Shown: positions 9,740 through 19,739, counted from the stretch's first letter. The stretch: DNA of 64,000 nucleotides from Anticarsia gemmatalis (GCF_050436995.1 NC_134745.1:14136001-14200000); one strand, 5' to 3'. The notes: a model not told the origin generated them from the letters alone. Translations and numbers: made by a program.

Positions 9740-9960
9740 TTAACCCAATACTGTCCCTCTGCTGGGCAAGGGTCTTTCTTCTTCCGTAGTAAGGGAGGGG
9801 TAGGCCTTGTGTCTGGGTAGGTGGGGACTTTGCATGCCTTCAAAAATTGCCCTAAAGTAACCTTGAGCATGCAAGGTTGCATCACTCTGTCATCCTTCAC
9901 CGTTGGAACAAGTGATAATTATTTCTAATACACACATAACTTCGAAAAGTCAGTGGTGTT
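9740..9960 (+). repeat. GCTGGGCAAGGGTC-family dispersed repeat
   Basis: 'CTGTCCCTCTGCTGGGCAAGGGTCTT', 'AGGCCTTG', 'ACTTTGCATGCCTTCA' and 'ACACACATAACTTCGAAA' recur in order at 23.3, 29.7 and 62.2 kb, with decayed traces at 38.3, 45.9 and 52.4 kb. It has inserted into the upstream region of sHSP copy 1. Confidence 0.7.
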
Positions 9961-10355
9961 TTGCCTCTGCAACCACTTGCGTGGGAGGTACCAACTTATA
10001 CCATTCAGCTATCACTGCTCATACTATCATCTAATTAGAGAAACCAAACCAGTCATAAATAAGGCTCAACATTCAGTTGTGGATATGACAAACTGTTTAT
10101 GCTCTCTGTCCGAACATGACCGAGTACTCTCGAATACGATGCATCGATTGAGAGAATATCGTCATAGGTACTGATTCTGATTATGATTTGTACTCTTGCA
10201 TAATAATTTACCCTAGTAAATATGCACTAAAGCCTTACGAAAATGACTCTTATTTTACATGTCTCTTTGATTTTACAAATGATTTGAAAAGATTAAAACG
10301 ATTAGTACCTACTTTTACTACACCTAGTTTTTATGAACAATGATTAAAAGAATAT

Positions 10356-10555
10356 GACTGCCTCCTTCGCGCAGTGGGTTAGGTCGCCACGTCGCTACTA
10401 TTACGTCGAGAGGTCGTGGGCTCTATTCCCACACGGAACAATTATTTCTGTAATGAGCGATCCACAAATAATTATTTCGGGTCTGGTTGTATTTGTGTCC
10501 GTTGTTTGTATGTTTGTAAAAGTCCCCGCGACACAAGAACAATTCTTAGTGCGGA
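10356..10555 (+). mobile_element. tRNA-derived SINE (HaSE-like)
   Basis: The head has an RNA polymerase III A box (CGCGCAGTGGGTTAGGTCG) and B box (GGTCGTGGGCTCTATTCCC). The body reads ACAATTATTT...ATAATTATTTCGGGTCTGGTTG, CCGTTGTTTGTATGTTTGTAAAAG and TTCTTAGTGCGG. The same structure occurs at 32.6, 42.0 and 47.6 kb. It lies between the two tandem sHSP units. Confidence 0.8.
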
Positions 10556-10917
10556 AGAATCTAGAATCAGTCTGTGATCACATAACACTTAAGAACTTAA
10601 TATTATTTTTATCCTTAATCCCTATTGCGTCTCACAATTAATACTTCATAAGTGTTCGCTAATTTGTAAAATGTGTATCAAAAAGAGCATAAAGACATCG
10701 TGAATTGCGATTATAAGTTCATTTGCCTACTAGTTGAACGCTAGGCTAGCTTATACTTACTGAAAGGGTTTATTGTTGTTGAGCTCAGCAAGAGGTTAAA
10801 TGTTTGACTTGTATAGCTATAGCTACATTCGCAGATTAAGCAAAATAATCGTGTATAACGGGGTAAGTTTGTTATTGTTGGGTGGGTAAAGAAAACAACA
10901 CACGACATTTTCAAATA

Positions 10918-10923
10918 TTTATT
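10918..10923 (-). terminator. Poly(A) signal, tandem sHSP copy 2
   Basis: AATAAA on the minus strand at the position equivalent to the copy 1 signal. A nearer AATAAA overlaps the stop codon (11080-11085). Confidence 0.6.
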
Positions 10924-11080
10924 TCAAACATATTTTAAATTTGGGGAGTGATATTCAAATACATAAGTACACAGGAAAACGACAGTACATCAAAAAGATT
11001 GTATAGTTGTATACAGAGTATAAACATATACGTTATATAGAGGTGGGACATTATGGGGTTGTTAGCCACTTCACACACAT

Positions 11081-11686
11081 TTATTGAGTAGCTTGCTTCG
11101 GTTGCTGTTGTTGGGCTGGTTGCGGTGGTTTAGGTGGAGCACCATGACCCATGCCAGGGTGGTTCGTCGCTCCCTGGAACGGAGCCCTCCTCCAAAACTG
11201 CTTACAAGCCTCAAGCCTCTTGACAGGTATCTTTATCGCCATGGATGGTGGTCTTACGGCCGCCTTGACAGTAAGCACTCCGTCTTCAGAGAACGCAGCC
11301 TCCAAGTCGCCAGGAAAGACATTTTCAGGCAGCGGGTATCGCCTCACTAAGCGACGGGACATCGAGCAACTGTCGAACTTCCTCTCCTCATGTTTCGCTT
11401 CAACGATGATGAAACCGTTGCGGAGAAGCACGTTCACATCCTCTCCCTCGAAGTCCTGCAGATCCAGGTACATGTGGAACTTGGTGTCGTCAGCGCAGAT
11501 GGTCATTTCGGCGCCGCTGTTGATGTGCCTCATTTCCTGCGAGATGTTGCGAAGACAGTTGGTAGCGTATGGCTCCGTGTAGTGGATGTGGTCTGGAGGG
11601 ATTTGCCCCTCCGGGTAATATTCAGGCCCCAAGCACTTCAGAAGCTGGTGAGATAATAGCAAACTTTGCCTTGTTTGCGGATCCAT
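11081..11686 (-). CDS. Small heat shock protein, tandem copy 2
   Basis: A 201-residue Hsp20-family chaperone starting MDPQTRQ. The domain runs about 60-145 with KFHMYLDLQDFEGEDVNV, EAKHEERKFD, SRRLVRRYPLP and SEDGVLTVKAA. The IxI motif is IKIPV (151-155). The tail (HPGMGHGAPPKPPQPAQQQQ) is a Pro/Gln-rich version of the copy 1 tail. No other ATG lies upstream in frame: the open frame reaches back only to a GTG, which settles the start and, by homology, that of copy 1. By eye the domain shares roughly half its residues with copy 1, much less than the flanking UTR DNA. It is intronless, and its promoter is the same TATA-like/initiator pair. Confidence 0.9.
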   Translation of the reverse strand: MDPQTRQSLLLSHQLLKCLGPEYYPEGQIPPDHIHYTEPYATNCLRNISQEMRHINSGAEMTICADDTKFHMYLDLQDFEGEDVNVLLRNGFIIVEAKHEERKFDSCSMSRRLVRRYPLPENVFPGDLEAAFSEDGVLTVKAAVRPPSMAIKIPVKRLEACKQFWRRAPFQGATNHPGMGHGAPPKPPQPAQQQQPKQATQ

Positions 11687-11812
11687 GTTGAGTAACAAAT
11701 CTGTGGTGATTGTTGTGTTGTTCGCGGACAGGTAGTGTGTACAAACTGCGTGATAGATAACGTCTGTTAAGAGATACACTGCGCAACGCACTCCGCGCAG
11801 GGTTGCCCGGCG

Positions 11813-11852
11813 CACTGCTCGCCAGATGTCGTAAACATGATGCACTTTTATG
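11813..11852 (-). promoter_or_regulatory. Core promoter of tandem sHSP copy 2
   Basis: CATAAAAG (11845-11852) and GAGCAGTGC (A near 11816) on the minus strand, identical in sequence and spacing to copy 1. No canonical nGAAnnTTCn element is seen in the next 100 nt upstream. A CTCTCGAA motif resembling half-degenerate HSE sequence lies in the shared distal block near 12274. Confidence 0.55.
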
Positions 11853-12325
11853 CATTTTCAGAATTTCAATTACATACCCTATAAATATTATTTCATATAT
11901 TTTTTTGGTTTGTGAGTGCATACTAGTATTGGGTTATATATCAAAGCATACATTGCATTCCTTTTTTTATAATTATTCATCTAAATAAAATACAATTAAT
12001 ACATACATACATCACACAAAATCACGCCTTTTTAACTTAAGAAGAAACCAGAGAACGCCCCTACAAATAATATTACTATTAATTTCACTTATAAGCTTCG
12101 CTTTCATTAAAAAGTAAATCAAAACATATTCTTTACATCTACATTGTGGCATCTATAATAAAAGTAAGTAGATGACACGCTCGTTACATAGGAAAGTCAT
12201 AAATAATGCCTGTCGACATGCAAGTTAGGCAGGACAAATTGTTCATGTTCTCTGACGCAGCCCGGCCGGGCCGTACTCTCGAATACTCTCGATTGATTGA
12301 AAAATTACATCTTGTTGCTGACCGA

Positions 12326-15100
12326 GGATGACATATATATAACTACTGTACCGACTTTGCTTGTAATCTAGTCTGTTATTATAACATAATATACCCTTTA
12401 ATGATACACACTTTAAGTCAAAAATATTCAAATTATTCTTAAAAATCTTATTTATTTTACACACATTCATAAATTGACACTATCTTCCCGTAGGGATCTT
12501 AAACATTTTTTGTTATATTCGCCTCCATACATCTTTTCATACAGGACCGCCCGCGCCGGCCGGTTACGAGTACCTACTAGAACGCACCTGACTTTTTTCA
12601 ACATTACCGATATGATATAATTTCCCGTACAAATGAATAAGAAACAATAAATAGTTTTACTAACGTTTTATAATAAATCACATGCTTTAGGGGATAGGTA
12701 GTGGCTAAAGAAAGTCACTTGTTGCCATCACTACATTGTTTTGTTTTGACTCACAGTAACTAAGGTTGTGACGTAGCGTTGGTCCGCGTCAGCATAACTA
12801 CGGATTTTTCTTAAGAACTTACGTTTCAGGGTTCGCAAAAGTTAACGCGGGTTAATCAGGAATGTTCTTTCTATGATTTAGACTAAGAATTCGACCTAAA
12901 ATGTCAAAAAACTTCGGATGCGGCTCCGGTGAAATTAACATACGATTGAATTTAACTTTGTGTGTTTAAGCTTCTGTATCCTCAAAACTTAATACGGTGC
13001 TGAAACTTTCATATTAACATTAGTTTAAATTTTTTCTAGTAGAGTTAATGTTTTGATGGCTAATTTGATGTGATAATGGCTGATTGCTTGCTTTTAATAT
13101 ATCAAGACTCTACTTTTTAAAATTTGTTATATGCATTTTTTTTTGGAGAAGGTTTAATAATCATTAGCCTGTTAAGACTAAAAACCGTGTCTCAGCCCCA
13201 TTTCAATATTTATTTTATTCTGTTTTTACTATTTCAAACAGAGTGGCAAGGTCACGTTCCCCTATCTAACAATAAGCATTCATTAAATAAAATATTTAGT
13301 TTTTAATATTAATATCTTCATAAAATACTTCAGAGCCTTCAATAACTTAAATGTCATGACCCGGTGCCTGGCGGTTCTAGGGCGCTTCCTACGTGCTCTA
13401 TATTTAGGTGCCCTAGTACATTCGGCGCATATCAACCTGCGCAAATCGATTGATTGTTGAGTACTTGTACCGTAATATTTGATACCTCAGGTTATTCACC
13501 TACCTATGCAATCACCTACCCATGAACAAAACAAATTATGTGCAGATTCCTCTAAATAGACATGAAAAAATATTCGAATGTGAATGAGGTAAGGGACATT
13601 TGTGATAGTGCCAAGTGGCGTTCTTTGGTGTCTGCCTACCCCTATGAGAAAAATATTATATAATACTTTCGTGTTATAAACTGGGTTGAGGAGGTCCGAT
13701 AGGCAGTCGCTCTATGTAAAATACGGGTTTTATTTTGCATCTAGTAAGACTGGAAGCAGGCTTCAACATAGTTGAAAGAAAGGCTGGGCTGATGAATTTC
13801 TATAGTCGAGTTCTTAAAGTCGTTATTCTCTACGGCCTGTTTATTGGTTTTAGATTAGTAGTAGGACACTTTAACTTAAAAACGCTAGAAAAAAGTATCT
13901 TAACTTTTTGCCTCTGTCTAGCCACAATTTAGGTAGATTGAAATGAAACTGCAAATTCTGTTTGTGTGAGATGCACCTTAATTCTATTTGCAACGATTTA
14001 TTTTTAGCGCACTGCCTAAAATAAGAGACTACGTACTACCGATGCAATTATTTTGGAATCATGTTCTAAATATAATTTCTTTAGCCGAATTAATTTGTAT
14101 TTCATGGATTTCATTTAGGGCATAAAATATAAATGTACCTATATACCTAGGTAGTAATGAAAAAAATGACTGACTGTAATTATGAATGTCTTTATGATAA
14201 TTTTGAAGTCAAGATACATTAGTTTTTTTTAATAATAATATCAAATTGTAAACAGTGATAGTGTATAGTTATTGTACACACACATTTTTTCTTTTGTCTG
14301 TATCAACTTAGGTCCTAGGTAACTTTTGCAGTATACTTTCCGATTGAGTTTTATGACTATATAATGCGTTCTCTAGATATTTTAAATAATGTTTACAAAT
14401 CATTTGTAACGATAATGTACACGAAATATGTAAAATATACACAAACATGATAAGGAAATGAATGAGTAAAAGAACCAGTACCACCATCTCTTGAATAAAT
14501 TACGAACTAAAAAATTTAGTTAGTTTCCTGTTAAAATATTATCTAGTAATATAGCAAATATTGCTTTCAAAAATCTATCTTTGGTTACAATTTATTTTAT
14601 AAATTGCATCATGTTAGTAAACATTCTAGAAAGCTACTTAAGTAAAAGAATGTTCCCGATTTTACTAGAAAGCGCACTGGTTCCGCTACTCGCCGCTTGG
14701 TGGCGCTTTAAAGCAGATGTCATATGTCATAAACATTTTGGTAGTATCGTATGACAGTTATTTTTGTTCGTTGTTCTCATTTATTTTGCATTATGATGCT
14801 TTAATGTTTTTTGAGTGCAGCATTTTTTTGAATACTAATACAATTTTTGAGATAAGTACGGATAGTTTATTCTGAGTATACATTTGTGTTCATAAATAAA
14901 TTGGGAAGGTAGATTGTATATTATAAGCGCATTATTTTATAAACAATTTAGAATGCATTAATCTTACAGAGTATCGATTCAAATATAATTGTCACTAAAT
15001 TATAGAATAAAAAAGGAAAGATTTGCAGTTATAGTTGGAAAGTTTGTCAATTTATTACATTGAAGAGTCATCACGAACTGGGAGTAATATTTGTGATAAT
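12326..15100. other. Intergenic DNA with repeat relics
   Basis: No gene recognised. A CACGCC-family relic (spacer 'AAGTGGCGTTCTTTGGTGTCTGCCTA') is at about 13560-13660. A 'GACTGGAAGCAGGCTTCAACATAGTTG' relic at 13735-13805 recurs inverted at 23.52-23.60 kb. GC-rich islands around 12240-12275 and 12545-12570 do not coincide with an ORF. Confidence 0.5.
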
Positions 15101-15175
15101 TTAGGTAAAGATGACAAATTGTTGTGAGCATCTGCACGGTCGGCGTGCGCACATATTTTCTGGGCATTGTTTACG

Positions 15176-15274
15176 AGAACTTTCCACGCCATACTAGATG
15201 GCGCTTTACTCAGAGCATTGGCCCCACCCCCGAATGCCCCCGACGTTGCAAGCTTGCAGCCTCACAATTCAGTT
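15176..15274 (+). promoter_or_regulatory. Heat shock element and initiator, fourth sHSP
   Basis: AGAACTTTCC (15176-15185) is a perfect GAAnnTTC pair. AGATGGCGC follows at 15196-15204, and an initiator TTCAGTTG places the start near 15271. No TATA box is present at the expected distance; the -30 region is C-rich. Confidence 0.6.
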
Positions 15275-15328
15275 GAAAAGTCTACGTGAAGTTAACGCAA
15301 GTGTCGAATCAGTTGCAACGAACTAGTC

Positions 15329-15868
15329 ATGAAAATGACATTTTATGAACTCAACGATCCGATGGCGAAAAACGATCATTATAACCCATACTCGTCATAT
15401 CCGCCACAGTTCCAGCAGGATGAGTGGAGGAATTTCCGAAGGGCTCGGGCGCCACGCAAATGCAAGGCTGCAATGCCGGACCCGGGCTGCGTCGTATCTC
15501 AGGACAAGGAGAAATTCCAAGTTACTTTGAACGTGAAATGCTTTACACTCGGAGAGCTTACGGTGAAAACTGTCGATAAGACCTTGGTTATCGAAGGTGA
15601 CCACGGAGAGAAGCCGGAACAGACCGGTTTCGTGTCGCGGAGTTTTACTAGGAAGTATGAACTTCCGGAGGGAGCTCAGGCTGACTTGGTGGTGTCCAGC
15701 TTGTCGCCAGATGGCGTGTTGACCGTCACCGCGCCGTTCAAGGTGCCGCCGAAGAACGAGAGGATTGTGCCCATCAGTCTGACTGGACCGACTAAGACAG
15801 AGAGCAGCGCTGTCGTTGAGGAGGGCACCCCAGCAGAAGAGGACAATGGCGCAGAAGAAACCAATTAG
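15329..15868 (+). CDS. Small heat shock protein (Hsp20/alpha-crystallin)
   Basis: A 179-residue member. The N-terminal arm (1-54) is short, rich in Tyr/Pro/Gln and basic residues (RRARAPRKCK). The alpha-crystallin domain spans about 57-138 with KEKFQVTLNVKCFTLGELTVK, EGDHGEKPEQTG, SRSFTRKYELP and SPDGVLTVTAP. The IxI-type motif is RIVPI (145-149). The last 25 residues are an acidic tail (EEGTPAEEDNGAEE). The first ATG is used; a second ATG two codons on could also serve. It is intronless, with a heat shock element and initiator but no TATA box upstream. AATAAA at 15979-15984 ends the transcript. In the domain it resembles the first sHSP gene more than the tandem pair. Confidence 0.94.
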   Translation: MKMTFYELNDPMAKNDHYNPYSSYPPQFQQDEWRNFRRARAPRKCKAAMPDPGCVVSQDKEKFQVTLNVKCFTLGELTVKTVDKTLVIEGDHGEKPEQTGFVSRSFTRKYELPEGAQADLVVSSLSPDGVLTVTAPFKVPPKNERIVPISLTGPTKTESSAVVEEGTPAEEDNGAEETN

Positions 15869-15978
15869 AACGTAACAAACGTTCCCGTTTTATAAAATTT
15901 CCGAATTATTTCTTCAACTGTTTTCTAGAGACTCGTGTTAATTTATAGTGTTACCTTATTTCGTGTTCTATGTAGTGA

Positions 15979-15984
15979 AATAAA
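15979..15984 (+). terminator. Poly(A) signal of fourth sHSP gene
   Basis: AATAAA lies 111 nt beyond the stop, followed by T-rich sequence. Confidence 0.75.
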
Positions 15985-15999
15985 TTGCCTTCTTCTAGT

Positions 16000-16982
16000 C
16001 AATTGATTGTTTTATTTACCCGACTTCTGAACAGTATAAAGCAGCTTAGCAAATAGATAATATGACTAATCAGGTGTAGTTAGGTATAAATATACTCACC
16101 ACAAAACACACACACACAAAACATGATATAGATAGACAAGAGTCATATAATTGAAGTATAGGATAAAGTTACAAAGGCTACCTAATTATGCATAACAAAA
16201 AGTTCATGCATATTCGAAGTTCTCTCAAATTCATGAGTGTTATACTATTAAGCAATTATTAAGAGCATCAAATTGACCTAAATGCATAAAATTGGACTAA
16301 ATAATACGCATTTATCGTCGCATTTGTGTTTAAAAGTCAACATGGATAGCATGCCTACCTGTAGAACGCAGAAGCATACTAGCACCACTAGCGGAATGAT
16401 AGGGAAACTATAAACTTTCATACGATGAAACGCTTTAAAGTTAACCTTATTGTAAAGTAATATCCTGTCAGAGTAATATACATTAACATATGAATTATAA
16501 TATCTAAGCAACAAACACGCAAAACTAACGAAATAAAAGCTTTATCAGAATAACGAATAAAATCATATCTTAGGCCAAAAAATACGACAAACAGTGTTCT
16601 TTACTCAGTATTTACTCCAGTTTCTGATATATTGAGAATTTACTGTATTCAGTAAGGCCTAAAACATATTTTTAACAATAGTTAACCTTTATATAAACCA
16701 AAATAATACCTCTTGAATGACCAATACAATGTTAATGCACCTATCTGACGACAGATGGCAGCGCTAATTGCTAACGCCATCTTTGTATAAACTGTTGAAC
16801 TATTACTGGTTTACACTCGTTTCTTCTAGGGTTCCAAGAGTTACAGCGCTTGGTTCAGAGATGGCGCTGTTCTAAGATTAACTCTGTCTCTGATTAAACA
16901 GTACCGGTTAGTTTTCAGGTTGTAATTTTACCTATCAGGTAGGCTTTTTTAACGTTTATCCATAATTTGTGAAAAACTTTAA
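16000..16982. other. Intergenic; cluster of AGATGGC motifs
   Basis: No gene seen. AGATGGCAGCGC (16753), CGCCATCT (16775-16782, minus-sense AGATGGCG) and AGATGGCGCT (16859-16868) lie within about 115 bp, with a TATAAA nearby (about 16785). No ORF follows. Confidence 0.5.
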
Positions 16983-17200
16983 CTAGCTATTTTCTGCGAC
17001 TCCGTTCGCGTGGACCATAGTGTCATGGCTTATTACCCTGGATTATTCATATTCTCGTGAGATTTGCGAGTTATAAAGTATCCTATGTTCTTTCTCGGGT
17101 CTCAAAGTACCTCTATGCAGTATTGCATCCAAATAGGTTTCATAGTTTAGGCATGAAAGAGAGACACAGAGTTACTTTCACAATCAAACAGTCTAGAACA
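16983..17200 (-). repeat. RTE-like 3' end relic
   Basis: CTAGCTATTTTCTGCGACTC followed by 'GTTCGCGTGG' and 'AAAGTATCCTATGTTCTTTCTCGGGTCTCAAA' matches the common lepidopteran LINE/RTE 3' region in reverse. Decayed, no ORF. Confidence 0.5.
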
Positions 17201-17433
17201 GTCAAGAAATTACCGTTTTGTTGCGGAGTTAGCTACCTATTAAGTCTATTGCGTAAATTACATGTAGGTAATATAAATGAATAACCTATATGATTCACCA
17301 TTAATACTAATTATTATTTATGCGACCAGATGTTCTTCCAAGAATAGGCGATAATGAGACTTTGTTGCCATCTAAAACAGAATGTTTGTTACCTACACGC
17401 ACAGTGGAAGAAAGCCATAAGCGACTATATGTT

Positions 17434-17715
17434 GTAATAGGGTTCCGTTGTACCCAAAGGGTAAAACGGAACCCTATTACTTAGCCTCCGCTGTCTGCCT
17501 GCCTATCTTTCTTCTAGGCTATATCTCATAAACCGTGATAGCTAGAAAGCTGAAATTTTCACAAATTACGTATTTCCGTTGCCGCTATAACAACAATTAA
17601 TACTTAAAAAAAAAAAAAAAATTAATGGGGCCACAATAAACATGTTTTTTTTCGTATTTTTTGGTACGGAACCCTTCGTGCGCGAGTCCAACTCGCACCT
17701 GGCCGGCTTTTTATT
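17434..17715 (+). repeat. Lepidopteran GGTACGGAACCC repeat with terminal hairpin
   Basis: It opens with a 22-bp hairpin (17434-17455 and 17459-17480, one mismatch, 3-nt loop). It continues through 'ATATCTCATAAACCGTGATAGCTAGA', 'GTTGCCGCTATAACAACAA' and 'TGGTACGGAACCCTTCGTGC' and ends at 'CTCGCACCTGGCCGGCTTTTT'. This is a familiar moth/butterfly dispersed repeat. Confidence 0.75.
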
Positions 17716-18267
17716 GTTTCAGGATAGGTTTTATATGAAAAACTAATCAGCGCCCCTTGCGTAGGTACTGAAGACGTTTTTAAGTAATTCAAAATGTCAA
17801 ACCCTTTATAGTCCACAGCAAACAAGTGGGAATAAAGTCCCATAACCGTGTCTGTCTGCATGTTCGCGATAAACTCAACATTTTGAACTGATTTTCAACT
17901 GGTCCCTCATGTGGCCAGGGTCACGGATGTCTTCATGAGTCACGACATGTAATTCATGATTCCTAAAGAAGGCCAAAACGCACGCTAGCTTTTACAGTTT
18001 AGTATGCAACTGCCAGCGGATTCATATGGGTTTAGTGCGTACAGTCCTAGGCAGTAATCTCCCGTACGTGTATATAGTTTAAGTTTCGTGTATAAGCCAC
18101 TTTTTTAACCAGGCGAAGCCGCATGACGCCTTGATGTATGACATATATTATGATGATATTATTATCTATCAATAACAAATAAATTAAAATATCTTTATCT
18201 TGGCTGGAATTCCCCAAAAGTCAGTAAACAAGAACAATTACGATGGTCAAACGGTCGGTTGCAATAT

Positions 18268-18395
18268 TATATCTATACTGTTTTGTATGAGAATTTGACA
18301 TTTAGAATGTACTGCCAAAATTCTTCCTACGACGACGCCCGTCAGAGGCGCTGATCAGATTTTCATACAAAACTTCTCAAGGACATGAAAAAAAT
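18268..18395 (+). repeat. MITE-like repeat (GAGGCGCTGATCAGATT family)
   Basis: 'TTTGACATTTAGAATGTACTGCCAAAATTCTTCCTACGACG', 'GAGGCGCTGATCAGATTTTCATACAAAA'. Relatives are at 35.0 (inverted), 36.2, 42.2 and 51.6 kb, whose better-preserved ends read ACTATCGA...TCGATAGT. Confidence 0.6.
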
Positions 18396-18453
18396 TACAT
18401 TTACATTATAAAATACATCATTACAGATCGTTTAACCAATTATAATGTACCTA

Positions 18454-18530
18454 CCCACAAATATTACTGTTCTTTGTGGGAATCGAACCAGCGATCACTT
18501 GGTCGGAGCGATGTGTTGACTACAACAACC
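18454..18530 (-). repeat. SINE head relic
   Basis: On the minus strand a B-box-like GGTTCGATTCCCACAA segment precedes AGTAATATTTGTGGG, as in the HaSE-like SINEs. The A-box region is badly decayed. Confidence 0.35.
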
Positions 18531-18913
18531 GAATGCTTTCTGAAAAAGGGCGAAAAAGGTTTTTTTAATTTAATTCCTGACATAAGACTAATCTCAATTG
18601 AGAAGGGATGACAGATAAGTATTAAAGACCAGTTAATTACCTGTTGTAAAGATGAAAGCATCACCAGAAATTAATAAAAGGACATAATTACAAATTACTA
18701 ACAGTAACTGATGTAAACAATCCACTTTGTTGAACTGTAGGGGCAAAACCTCACACAATTAAATACCGCAATATAAAACAAACAAATAAACGCTCTAACT
18801 GTGACTAATTAAGGTTAAAGATTAAACAGTTCTTAGAAAACCAACGACAGCGCAGAAACAAAATATTTGCAGCGTCCAGAATATGATAACAGATAGCCTT
18901 TGACACCCAGCCA

Positions 18914-18948
18914 TATAAGAACGGCGTAGAAGGTCCCGCGCCTCAGTG
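18914..18948 (+). promoter_or_regulatory. Core promoter of secreted alpha-crystallin gene
   Basis: TATAAGA (18914-18920) and initiator TCAGTG (18943-18948, A at 18945) are exactly 31 nt apart, giving a 25-nt 5' UTR. No clear heat shock element was found upstream. Confidence 0.75.
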
Positions 18949-18970
18949 GTTCACGAACAACGAACGCAAT

Positions 18971-19702
18971 ATGTTGTCCATACTACTTTTTGGGCTCATC
19001 GCGAGCGCCTACGCAGCACCTTCCTATAATATTAACTACCGGCATCATGAACCCCGGTTCCCCGACTACCGTATACGGATGGACCCATATGGCGAGCTGT
19101 TCGACACAAGAAGATTCTGGGCCGAACTCGACAGAGAAATGAGGGAATTCGAAACAATGATGACTGAGTTCTCAAGCCACTTCCCGTCTAGCGTCTCCCG
19201 GGAAGGCGTGGAAGGTAATGAATACGTCGTCACTATTCCTTTGTCGTCGTACGAGGAAAAAGACATTGTGGTGAAAGCCCGCGAAGGTTTGCTGATGATC
19301 CAAGCGAAACACACGTACGAGGGCGGCGCGACTAGTAGCTACTTGGACCTAAGGAATCTCCCCAGTAACGTAGTCTTGAGAGGAACATGGACCTTTGAAA
19401 ACTCGATCCTGAAGATCGCGTTCCCTTTGAAGGAAGGAGTAAACAATTCAGTTGGTACAGTCAATGTTTTGACAACGGACCAGACGACAGAACTGCCAAA
19501 TTTTGATGCTAGGGAAGAAATTGATGAGAATCAGGATAACGCCGCTGTGCATGGAGACGCTGACGTAGGATTGACGGTAGGAGCCCAGCAGCCTAGCGAT
19601 ACAGAAGTCTTGACCAACGAAATTTCCAACAACGCTGTCGAAGCTACCACTTACGCAGTAGACTTGCGTGATGACGTAGAATTTGTTCCAGCTAAATATT
19701 AG
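18971..19702 (+). CDS. Secreted alpha-crystallin/Hsp20-like protein
   Basis: 243 residues. The first 15-16 form a classic signal peptide (MLSILLFGLIASAYA with small residues before the cleavage point), so the protein should enter the secretory path, unlike ordinary sHSPs. An N-terminal arm (17-79) contains MDPYGELFDTRRFW. A divergent alpha-crystallin domain (about 82-156) retains EYVVTIPLSSYEEKDIVVKA, GLLMIQAKHTYEGG and the DLRNLPSNVVLRGTWTFENSILKIAFPL strand series. The RRYxLP and DGVLTVTAP signatures are replaced. No IxI motif follows; instead there is an acidic, Asn/Thr-rich tail of about 85 residues. One N-glycosylation sequon (NNS) is near 158. It is intronless, and it sits beside ordinary sHSP genes, suggesting origin by duplication. 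The function outside the cell is unknown. Confidence 0.9.
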   Translation: MLSILLFGLIASAYAAPSYNINYRHHEPRFPDYRIRMDPYGELFDTRRFWAELDREMREFETMMTEFSSHFPSSVSREGVEGNEYVVTIPLSSYEEKDIVVKAREGLLMIQAKHTYEGGATSSYLDLRNLPSNVVLRGTWTFENSILKIAFPLKEGVNNSVGTVNVLTTDQTTELPNFDAREEIDENQDNAAVHGDADVGLTVGAQQPSDTEVLTNEISNNAVEATTYAVDLRDDVEFVPAKY

Positions 19703-19718
19703 GTGATTTTTTTTCGTT

Positions 19719-19724
19719 AATAAA
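19719..19724 (+). terminator. Poly(A) signal of secreted gene
   Basis: AATAAA lies 17 nt after the stop codon, giving a very short 3' UTR. Confidence 0.75.
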
Positions 19725-19739
19725 GTTTGTAAATAATAT

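Larger units (their letters stand above)
8300..10175. repeat. Tandem sHSP duplication, unit 1
   Basis: The unit matches 10740-12325 in the same order: a 'GAGCTCAGCAA...TATAGCTATAGCT' flank, a near-identical 3' UTR, a diverged sHSP CDS, a near-identical 5' UTR/core promoter, a weakly conserved upstream stretch and a distal block around 10060-10170 (ATAAATAA-GGCTCAA; CGAGTACTCTCGAATAC). Unit 1 additionally holds a dispersed repeat at about 9740-9960, which explains most of its extra upstream length. Confidence 0.8.
10740..12325. repeat. Tandem sHSP duplication, unit 2
   Basis: Second copy of the unit described for 8300-10175, in the same orientation. UTRs and core promoter are nearly identical to unit 1 while the CDS is far more diverged. 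The distal upstream block (CGTACTCTCGAATACTCTCG around 12270) is shared. Unit 2 lacks the 220-bp repeat insertion of unit 1 but has a short CACGCC-type relic at about 12005-12062. Confidence 0.8.

Noticed and set aside
10356..10440. tRNA-like A and B boxes as a genuine tRNA gene
   Set aside because: No cloverleaf or anticodon arm can be drawn and the segment continues into a conserved SINE body repeated elsewhere.
11622..11921. 99-codon minus-strand frame resembling the start of the extended copy 1 protein
   Set aside because: It is the 5' UTR/promoter of sHSP copy 2 read in another frame; it does not lead into the alpha-crystallin domain.
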